A DNA stretch of 64,000 nt from Ashinkailepas kermadecensis (taxonomy: Eukaryota > Arthropoda > Thecostraca > Neolepadidae). The stretch covers positions 124,001-188,000 of the forward strand of contig JAOTOM010003856.1 of NCBI GenBank assembly GCA_034440615.1, in the 5' to 3' direction. The notes under the pieces were generated by a model. That model was not told where the DNA came from. It was given only the letters and a program-made list of their open reading frames with translations, and did not search any database. This document shows positions 55,730 to 64,000 of this stretch, in pieces. Each line of letters starts with the position of its first letter. Positions within the stretch are counted from its first letter, which is position 1. A program made the position numbers and the translations under genes.

Positions 55730-58345
55730 GGGGGGCATTGGAACACAGTCCCCCTTCCTGAGAGCTTTGGCTCCCAATAATCGCACCGGAGCTCGGACAA
55801 ATAGCACCAGGCTTCCTAAAAATCCTGCTGGTGTTCCCAACAAGCGCACCGGGCCCATACAAATCACATTGGGGACCCACAAAGACGTCACGCAGGTGCC
55901 CCTGACGCAGACGCTGGGTCTCACAATATCCCACCAAGGCCCTGAAAATCACATTGGTGGGGGGGGGGCTCAATCGTTCCGTGATCCTAAAAATGGCGCT
56001 GAGGGCTCCAAAGTGTGGGACCGGGCCTCTGAAAATACCGCTGGACCCCCCAAGAGTCGCAACTGTACCCCGAAAATTCGCGCCAGGGTCCCCGAAAATC
56101 ACGCTAAAGGCCTTGAAAGGTCGGGCCTGGCTCTTGGAAATCACGCTGGGGCCCACAAAATATCGCCGGGGTCCCAGAAAATGACGCTGGGCCCGAAAAA
56201 GACTGGCCGGGCTCTCAAAATCACGCTGTGTCCCAAAAGGTCTGGTCGGGACCCCTGATAATCGCTCAGGAGCTCCAAAAAGCTGGACCGGGCTCCTGAA
56301 AATCATGCTGGGACCTCAAGTGTCGGCGCCTGGGCCTAAAAAATCACGTTGGGGGCAAAAACGTCGTGCCGGTGTTCTTCAAAATAACAACGGGGGCCCC
56401 ACAAGGTTTAGCCGTGGCCACTAAAAATCACGCTAGGGGCTCGGTAGGTCGCACCGGGGCCCCAAAAGTATCATCGGGAACACCCAATAAATGAAGCTGG
56501 GGCAACGAAAACACAGCCCGGACATGGAAGATCACTCTGGGGACCCAGCAATCGCTCCAAAAGAAACCAAAACGTGTCTGGCCCCCAAAGACGTGTCGAG
56601 GCCACTAAAATTCGCGATTGGCAGTCCAACAAATGGCGACAGGGTCCAAAAATCGCACTAAGACCAAAAAAACTTTGCGCCGCTGCCCTTGGAAATCACA
56701 CTAGGGGCCCAAAATATCGCGCCGGAACCCCACAAGTCGCAGCTGGCTTCCCAAAAATTAATTCCTACCCGAAATGTCACTGCGGCCACACAAATTGCGT
56801 CAAAGACCCCAAAAATGTGTCGGACCCCAGAAAAGAAGCGCGTTGGAGCACCGAAATTCATCGGAGCCCGAAAAATCGCACCGGGGCCCAATAAAAATAT
56901 CGCACAGGAGGCTTACACAAATATGAGTCCACCCCCAAAAATCAGATTCCTTCGAGTCGACCCGAGCACCGGACAATTCAGAACAGGTCCCAAAAGAAAG
57001 TTATGAGGGCCTTTCTACTCTAAAGAGTGCCATCGGCTGAAAAAAAACTCGTTGAGCAGCCGTAGTGGCATACCAAAGAGGAAAATTGCCCCTCCATCCT
57101 GAAGAGCTGGGCTCTCAAGAACTCAAGAATAAAAAAAAATTGTTCTGGGGCCGCAGCAATTTGCGTCGGACCCCCAGAATTAGAGGATATGAATAAATAC
57201 AGTGGGCACCGAAAAACTTGCACCTGGCCTGAAAACTTGCGCCGAGGCACGGCAAAGTCGCACTGGGGCCCAGATAAGTACAACGCTCCCCGCGAACTAG
57301 CGCCAAGACCCCCAAACAGCGCGCTTGGAACACAAAATTACTGTCGGTAGTCCAATAAATTCTGGTCGGGGTATCAAAAATTCCCTTCGGGGCTCACAAA
57401 AATTGGCCTCGATGGTCCCAAATAAGCACAGCGTGGCCCCAAAATCACATCGGAACCCGACAAGAATCAAGCCGAGCCCTGGAAAATAGAAAGATTCCGA
57501 AAAATAAATATCCGAGCCCGAAAAATCGCTCCTGAGCCCAAGCATACCACCAGATGCTTCAACAAATCGCATACGGCACCGATAAGAAAAACGTACCGGA
57601 GCTCGACAAATCGCGGTGGGACACAAATGCCGCCGGGGCCCGAAAAATCAGGCCGTGGCTCGGACTTTGCATAGTTCAGAAGTCACCAAAAATTGCGTCG
57701 AGCCCAGAAAACTGGCGTCGTTTCCCCCCAGAACCACGCGCCTGAGCCCGAAAAGTCGCAACGAAACCCCAAATAAACAGCGGGACCCTTAGAGCACAAC
57801 TGGAGGAGGATAATGAATCGGGCTCTCCAAAGCGTACAGAGTCTCGCAAAAAGCGGCAGGGCCTTAAAACATTCGTTGTAGATCCAAATAAACGCACCGG
57901 GAGCTAGAAAAAAATCATACAAAACACAAAGGGGCTCTCAAAGCACACCGGGGCCTTGAGACCGCATGGGGCCTCAAAAACATGCTAGGGCCCTAAACAA
58001 TCGACATGGTCCTAGAAAAGGAACAAAAAGATCGGGCACTAAATAAACACTTCGGGGTCTGCGAAAACGCGCCGATACCTAAAAAATATCGTTGGTGCAC
58101 AAAAAAGCAACAAAACTCTAAAAAAAGAGCCGTGGTCGCAAAAAATGTGTCGGGCCCCTAAAAAGAATTGTCTGGAGCCCTAAAACACCGTAGACAAAGA
58201 AAAAGGAAAAGGTCCAAAAAAGAACACCTAACTACAGTTTCAGTTCGGTACCCAATCTGAGAGCGTATTTAACCAAATATATGAGGTGCATCAAAGCTCA
58301 GTGGTTATCAGTCTTTCTTAGCCACGAGAAAACGTGGGGAGAGGA
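55730..58345. mobile_element. Dispersed element with a 2.5-kb degenerate 25-35-bp array (longest copy)
   Basis: About 80 imperfect units alternate an A-rich spacer (AAAAATCRC, CCCAAATAA) with a C/G core (CCGGGGCCC, GCTGGGGCCC, ACCGGAGCTC). The last about 850 bp are homologous to 29280-30030, including the non-repetitive tail with GAGCGTATTTAACCAAAT (58261) and AGCTCAG. No long gene: the open frames on both strands run through the repeat and have no family. This and 29.3 kb are clearly paralogous; 17.5-18.2 kb is probably related. Confidence 0.75.
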
Positions 58346-59714
58346 GAACTAATCATCGAATTGAATTCAGGATGGGTCCCTGTGGCTCTTCAGTCTGAGC
58401 ACATTATGACCTTATTAGGTGCCGTGTATTATCACTTGTTAGCTGTTTTGCACTGAATTGTTGGTCCCCAAAGTAAGCGCTTACATTCCGTTTCAGTCGG
58501 GTGTCATATGATGTAGTGTATCACTTCATTTTAAGCGGCGGATATTCTAAGGTGCACGATTTGTACTACAGAGGTGATTGAGGTGACTGATGATATATTT
58601 GTTGGAGTTATGACCCGAGTACGAACACCATGCCATGCATTTTCATTTATCGCGTTTTTCTTTGCCCCAGCTTGTCAGCCTGCCAATCTCGGTCTGTCAC
58701 ACACTGGATCAAAGTATTTTAAACCAGCGATCACCCGTCTTTCCTGTTTCTCATCCTCTCCAGCATCAATCATGAGACTTATTTTGCCATGGGTCGGCAA
58801 TTAAGCTACGTTCTTGCTTATTTTTTCTCCTCACCAATATCGGTGAACATTTACAACGTGGGACATCTTAAAGACGTATAGTAATATATCATTGAATCTA
58901 GGGCACACCTCATACCCATTGGTGAGGCTGTAATGAGCTTGCACCACCCAAATACACACGCACATGGCGGAAGTTGAATTTTTTTTTTGAACAGTAATAC
59001 TAATGGTTTCACTCGCACCAGGAAGACAAACCTATTATTACAAAAGCATCAATCAGTCGTGAAAAGAGTTCAAAGTCCAGCGAGATGTGTAAATTTGAAA
59101 GTACTTATACTGCGATGATAGTTCTTTTTCAGTACCACATGTTGCTGTTAGCCATAGGCGCGCCCAGGGGGTCTCCCCCTTAGCTGTGAAAGTGGTGTGT
59201 TCACTATTAAAATTATTGGGTTCTCTATCCAAAAGTGCTCAACTATGGTACTTTGGTAAGTTCCTGGGTGCGCCCCTGCTGTTGACCCTGGCCCACCCAC
59301 TTTTTGAGACGCTCCTATACCTATGGTACCCTGAATAAGGAAGTTATATGAATAGGAATCATAGAAACACGTTCCCACTTGCGTGAAAATTTGGTCTTGG
59401 AAAAAAATTGCGGGTAAAAATATAAGAATCGCCTTTCTGGCAGGTACGGGACGTAAAACACACGATTGTTTTACACATGTATTACATATGTGATGCGCGA
59501 TTGGTGTCAATGACTGTCATGTTGGCCCCAGTTCCCTCAGCTGGTTCGAAAAAAAAGCCTGAGACTTGAAGACTACGTGATGCAGCGAGATCCTAATTAT
59601 CCACAATCTACGTAATATACTGTGGCATGTCATCTGACAGTGGTACGTATCGCTGGGCAGTGGCACACAGCAGGCACAGGGTAGCCCGGCAGCGGGTGAG
59701 GGGGGGGGCGTCGT
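58346..59714. other. Downstream flank of the receptor gene, no other gene recognised
   Basis: Contains a T-run near 58979 and a small repeat-like block 59150-59330 with GGCCCACCCACTTTTTGAG. No supported coding feature. Confidence 0.55.
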
Positions 59715-60181
59715 TCAACTGCTCTGTGTGTTGCGGAAGTAGCGACGCATACAGTACACCATGATGCAGCAAGAGATGAGACCGATCACTGAGGCGAGGC
59801 CCACTACGACGTACACCCACACGGCCTGGTGACCACTATGGACACGCGCAGTTGTGACCGCAGTTGTGACGGACCCCGCCGACCGGTCGGTAGTCCCGCT
59901 GGCGTCGTCGCCGCCGTGGGCCCCGCCGCCGTGGGCCCCGCCGTCGGCCCCGCCGCCGGTCGCGCCGCCGTCAGATGTGTTTTCGCCAGATGCTGAGCCG
60001 GCACCTTGTGATCCGGCTGTTCTGCTGTCGATCGCCTGCTGGCTGCCTGCTGGGCCGGGCCAGCGGTCGGCCACCACGCTGCCCAGCAGGACGCCGCTCC
60101 AGTCCGCTGCCGGAGACGAGCCGAGGCGCGGCGTTTGAGTCGTGTCCACGTACCGGCCGCGTGCTGCCTCGCTAATGTTCC
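59715..60181 (-). CDS. Receptor last exon: linker, transmembrane helix, short cytoplasmic tail
   Basis: Starts at 60181 after cagcag (a three-base upstream alternative acceptor would insert one residue). The Thr/Ser- and Gly-rich stalk includes GGATGGGADGGAHGGGAHGG; a 23-residue hydrophobic helix follows, then basic RR as stop-transfer. TGA stop at 59715-59717. GC-rich opposing frames over the stalk are shadows. Confidence 0.75.
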
Positions 60182-61316
60182 CTGCTGACAGACAATAACT
60201 GTGTGAACATCGAACAACGTTGACCTCGACATTCAATGCATGCCAAACGCTCTATTGGGAGGGGAGTGGAGGGTGAGAGAGAGGCTCGAACATGTACGTT
60301 GTGCAAGAAAAGGATCCGATTCCTAGATAAGCCCACCGGATCCAACATTATATTTGACGAAGTCAATGACAGGTTGATTTTAAATGGTAATGCGAATATG
60401 TTACATGAACGCTAATTAATATGAAACACGCAAAACCCTTTTTCTGTCTCCTTCCTTCTCGAACACACACACACACACACATCCTCTCTCTCCCTCTCTC
60501 TCTCTCTCTCGAATTCTCGCGCGCACGCACACACGCGCGAGCACATAAACGCATGCACGTTCAGCGATTCTTTGCTTCTCACTTTTCCGTTATATTTTAC
60601 ACACATTCATTTTCATGTCAGTATTTTGTACTCCAATTTTCCACCTTCCTTCTCCGTGTAGCTCACGCACATCGGCACTCGCCTGGATCACACCCGGTGC
60701 GGCTGTTCAGGGGCCAGCTAAAAATGTCTACGCCAGCTGCCGAGACCCTGACGGAGTGGGACTAGCTTAGCTGACTCGGGCCACTGATCTCTCTCACTCT
60801 CACTAGTAGTACGGCTCCCTAATACTTTACACATGCTTACTAAAACGTGAAAATAAACTTACAACGATTAGTCGCAATGTGGCAGTCACCGGCTAAATAT
60901 GAATGACCAGGAACATTAGCGTGATGCAAACTGATCAGTGCTACATTGATGATAGTGGCAGAGTTCTGACTGCTGGCACAATGATACATCTCACCCTGCT
61001 GGCAGAGTATCACAGCTTGACTCACTGTGTGTCAGTGGGCCGGCACCGGCGCGGTACCTCGAGGTGCTACAGCTCGGGCCACTGGCAGAGCAGTGCCGTC
61101 AGATTTAGTGGCAGCGGGACAGTGCCGCGCGGTACTCACAAGTGCGGAACGTCACGGGCGGCGACACGACAAACCCGGCCGCGTTCACAAACACCAGCTG
61201 GACATGGTACTCGGTGTCGGGTCGCAGGGGGCCGTTGCAGAATGGCTCGCCCTCTTCCGGCGTTGACCGACAAGTGAGGTTTTCGCCCAGGACGAATTCC
61301 GACCACGCACTGCCAT
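59715..61316 (-). CDS. 3' end of a single-pass membrane receptor with FN3/RPTP-like module, complement join(61316..61140, 60181..59715)
   Basis: Partial gene: only the last two exons are visible and upstream exons would lie beyond the minisatellite or outside the window. Exon 1 (177 bp, phase 1-1) encodes FVLGENLTC, FCNGPLRPDTEYHVQLVFV and PPVTFRT, the pattern (F-x-LG..NGPL-P-T-x-Y) seen at the end of ectodomains of receptor tyrosine phosphatases and other FN3 receptors. Exon 2 encodes a Gly/Ala/Asp-rich linker, one transmembrane helix (VWVYVVVGLASVIGLISCC..) and a tail of about 12 residues (MRRYFRNTQSS) before the stop. Tail length excludes a phosphatase or kinase domain in this isoform. Donor gtgagt (below 61140) and a tandem cagcag acceptor fit. 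FN3 identity is an inference from one module. Confidence 0.72.
60459..60535. repeat. (CA)n, (CT)n and CG/CA-rich microsatellite in the receptor intron
   Basis: ACACACACACACACACAC then CTCTCTCTCT, then GCGCGCACGCACACACGCGC. Lies in the 60182-61139 intron. Confidence 0.95.
61140..61316 (-). CDS. Receptor penultimate exon: FN3/juxtamembrane module
   Basis: Acceptor gtgctcacag ends at 61317 and the donor gtgagt starts at 61139. 58 codons with two Cys (LTC, FC) and the core NGPLRPDTEYHVQLVFVNAA. Symmetric phase 1 exon, as is common for shuffled extracellular modules. Confidence 0.7.
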
Positions 61317-61419
61317 CTGTGAGCACAAGCGGTGATGTCACGTGCGTAGTCCGCTTAAAGGAATGCACGTTTGGCACATGGTCACCAGAATGTGTGCGAG
61401 AGTGCTGGTGGTCCGTGTC

Positions 61420-61590
61420 TACGACCGAAAAGAACTGATGAAACCGAAAATGCTTGCGGCGCGCGAAGCTCGCTAAAAAATTGGATTTGCGTGGTGAAAA
61501 TCCCAATTCCTAGTTTGATCTAGTGTATTTTTGGTTGCTAAGGGTGAGAGAGCCGAGCTTCACTGGCTGCGCCTCTGTACACTGCTACGG
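61420..61590 (+). mobile_element. Dispersed repeat, copy B of the pair with 23440-23660
   Basis: Blocks GCGCGAAGC, TTTGCGTGGTGAAAATC, CTAGTTTGATCTAGTGTAT, TTTTGGTTGCTAAGGGTGAG and TGCGCCTCTGTACA match the minus strand of 23.44-23.66 kb in order. It abuts the FN3-like exon on its 5' side. Confidence 0.65.
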
Positions 61591-61599
61591 GGCATGACA

Positions 61600-62640
61600 C
61601 AGTGACGCACACTACTGAGGGCCAAAGCACAGTGAAGCACATTACTGATGGTCATGGCACAGTGATGTACACAGCTGATGGTCATGGCACAGTGATGTAC
61701 ACAGCTGATGGTCATGGCACAGTGATGTACACAGCTGATGGTCATGGCACAGTGATGTACACAGCTGATGGTCATGGCACAGTGATGTACACAGCTGATG
61801 GTATGGCACAGTGATGTACACAGCTGATGGTCATGGCACAGTGATGTACACAGCTGATGGTCAGTGATGTACACAGCTGATGGTCATGGCACAGTGACGT
61901 ACACAGCTGATGGTCATGGCACAGTGACGTACACAGCTGATGGTCATGGCACAGTGATGTACACCCGCTGAGGGACATGACACACTGACACACACAGCTG
62001 ATTGTCATGGCACAGTTACGGCACGTACACCGCTGATGGTCACGGACACACACAGCTGATTGTCATGGCACAGTTACGCACGCCGAGGAAAGACACAGCT
62101 GATGGGAAGTGATGTACGTCGCTGAGGGATGACATACACAGCTGATTGTCATGGCACAGTTACGCACGCCCGCGAGGGGGGTAAGGGACTGACACACAGT
62201 GATTGTCATGGCACATTACGCACGCACGTGAGGACATGACACAGTACACAGCTGATGGTCATGGGCACAGCTATGGTCAGCGCATGACGTACACAGCTGA
62301 GGGACATGACACAGTGACACACACAGCTGATTGTCATGGCACAGTTACGCACGCGCGCTGAGGGACATGACACAGTGGTACACAGCTGATGTCACGACAC
62401 AGTGACACACACAGCTGATTGTCATGGCACAGTTACGCACGCACGCTGAGGGACATGACAGTGATGTGCACAGCTGATGGTCATGGCACAGTGACGTACA
62501 CAGCTGAGGACATGACACAGTGACACACACAGCTGATGGTCATGACACACTGACACACACAGCTGATTGTCATGGCACAGTTACGTACGCCCGCTGAGTG
62601 TCATGCCACAACGACGTAAACTGTTGGGGGTCATGGCACC
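61600..62640. repeat. 30-bp minisatellite, about 33 units, decaying rightward
   Basis: Unit GTCATGGCACAGTGATGTAC plus ACAGCTGATG. Units are near-identical at 61650-61950, then increasingly mutated and length-variable to 62640. Open frames through it are period artefacts. Confidence 0.96.
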
Positions 62641-62692
62641 GTGGGAAGCATGCAGATCGCTGAAGTGCATGACACAATGACGACGTATATGC

Positions 62693-62856
62693 ATAGTTGG
62701 TTATTGGTACTTTTACGACACGTCGACCGTTGAGTCATGTAGCGTCGCCAATCTCTCACGCCGATTGGTCGCGGGCGAAGAGTAGCGACAGGTGAGACTC
62801 GAACCCACAACCTTTCGATTGTGAGACGAGCATCTTACCCCTAGACCACTCGTCCC
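62693..62856 (-). mobile_element. Full-length tRNA-derived SINE (164 bp) with 12-bp target-site duplications
   Basis: On the minus strand it starts GGGGACGAGTGGTCTAGGGG (A-box), continues to TCACAATCGAAAGG and GGGTTCGAGTC (B-box), giving a tRNA head resembling Met/Val tRNAs. A 3' body (ACTCTTCGCCCGCGACC..) follows and it ends CCAATAACCAAC. CGACGTATATGC flanks it on both sides (62681-62692 and 62857-62868). A second, truncated copy is at 32162-32297. Transcription would be by RNA polymerase III from the internal boxes. Confidence 0.93.
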
Positions 62857-62868
62857 CGACGTATATGC

Positions 62869-63572
62869 TTAATTCCTATAGACCGTGTAAACGTGATAAA
62901 TTATTATAAATGAAATTGGGGTTTCAGTAAATTTGTAATACTGCAGTGTGCTCCTTTGGATAGCATAGCGTTCGATCTGAACTTCGATGAATTATGTAAT
63001 CATTTTATTTTAATTCGGTTCGAAGGCTTGCTGGAGCGGCTTTATGGGTCAGGGTTCCACGATAAACAGTTTGTTGCCTGAACTCTAACCTCACCACCCG
63101 ATCTGGGAATTCGAGCTCAAAGACATGATTTTGATCCGGAGATTAAGGTGCAGCCAATGCACCGGCACGGTAGTAGGCTTTAGGTAATATTTGCCGCGGA
63201 AGGCGACATGCTGAAGCGTTGGAATATCAACAACAACAAACACGGCGCCGTTTGAAGGAAGATGAAGTCACAGCTGGCGGAGATCGCTAAATAAACACAC
63301 AAGTTGAAAGTAAATCCCGAGAGAGTGAGAGCGAGGGGAGAGGGAGAAGGAGGATAGCAGCGGGTAGCTTAATCGAGGAAAACAACTGGCGATACGGAGG
63401 TTGAGAGACGTTCAAGTCTCGTCCCACGAAAAGTACGTCGGTATCTTTCTCCAGGAATTACTAGTACCCGTATCGACTTCATGAACTCAAGGCAGGTATC
63501 CAGACCACACTGACTGTTGATGCGGGTTCTTCTCGTCTTCTCCATTACTTCCTGTGCTCCGTTCAGTGGCGG
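62869..63572. other. No gene recognised
   Basis: Ordinary sequence; G/A-rich near 63320-63355. No supported feature. Confidence 0.6.
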
Positions 63573-63573
63573 C

Positions 63574-63704
63574 ATGCTACATTAACATGCTACATTAACA
63601 TGCTACATTAACATGCTACATTAACATGCTACATTAACATGCTACATTAACATGCTACATTAACATGCTACATTAACATGCTACATTAACATGCTACATT
63701 AACC
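63574..63704. repeat. 13-bp tandem array (AACATGCTACATT), about 10 units
   Basis: Exact head-to-tail repeats with no visible variation. Confidence 0.97.
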
Positions 63705-64000
63705 AATTGAAGATGAACTGTTGTTTTTATCACCTGTTGCATCTGTGTCGCGATGGCTGTCCGTCTCACAAAGTTATGACCAAGTAGGTGACGTTCTGAC
63801 CACATTAGCTCCAAGCTGCCTTGAAGTGAGGTCAAGTGTCGATTGTGCGGGGTGGAAATTTAATATCTCACCCCCTTCAGGTAGTCTCTTCTTCTCTCCC
63901 AAGAACAGCAAATTTGTATCTCTCATGTGCGTGGCGAAGCGTGTCAGTTCATTCTGCCTCTGTCACATTAACGTTTCTTGAATATTGAAATGCTATGAAA

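Noticed and set aside
55695..58230. Frames up to 203 residues on both strands in the degenerate array
   Set aside because: They follow the repeat texture, lack any known domain and are present on both strands.
59854..60138. Plus-strand proline-rich frame opposite the receptor stalk
   Set aside because: Mirror of the Gly/Ala-rich linker; no signal or splice context.
62780..62856. Functional tRNA gene
   Set aside because: The A- and B-boxes are present but the anticodon stem is mismatched, and the unit continues into a SINE body with target duplications.

Overview
This is a eukaryotic window, almost certainly from an arthropod and probably a crustacean; no species is claimed. The evidence is spliced genes with GT-AG introns, an ETS-family ELK gene with invertebrate-style proline/glutamine-rich linkers, a pogo/Tigger-like DNA transposon, a CR1/L2-type LINE, a tRNA-derived SINE and an extreme load of minisatellites. 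There are no bacterial operons, CRISPR arrays or rRNA genes.

Layout. At 1.6-11.0 kb on the + strand lies a complete coding set for an ELK/TCF-type ETS transcription factor: three coding exons, 513 residues, with a 5' noncoding exon implied upstream. Its first coding intron carries a 35-bp minisatellite and a 3027-bp pogo-like transposon with perfect 25-bp inverted ends. From 11 to 28 kb the DNA is mostly gene-poor: minisatellites, a 52-bp perfect hairpin, a possible TATA promoter with a donor-bearing first exon (19.85 kb), and two kinds of strongly diverged short-period arrays. From 28.9 to 31.3 kb, + strand exons with a signal peptide and a prokineticin/astakine-like cysteine pattern suggest a small secreted cytokine gene. 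From 31.9 to 43 kb there is a near-continuous chain of tandem arrays with units of 12-75 bp, one of them split by a SINE insertion. A 4.2-kb CR1/L2-type LINE (43.3-47.55 kb, - strand) sits inside another minisatellite and divides it in two. From 47.6 to 55 kb there are further arrays, a 177-bp satellite-like repeat and a tRNA-like remnant. A 2.6-kb degenerate array with a homologous, shorter copy at 29.3-30.0 kb fills 55.7-58.3 kb. At 59.7-61.3 kb on the - strand are the last two exons of a single-pass membrane receptor: a fibronectin-III-like juxtamembrane module, a transmembrane helix and a very short tail. A 30-bp minisatellite and a full-length SINE with 12-bp target duplications follow.

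The three host genes (ELK, the secreted Cys-rich peptide and the receptor) show no obvious functional link. The most unusual content is repeat biology: dispersed elements built from degenerate spaced units, retroelements landing inside minisatellites, and a DNA transposon with repeated terminal motifs inside both ends. Most long open frames in the tandem arrays are artefacts of a period that lacks stops, not genes.
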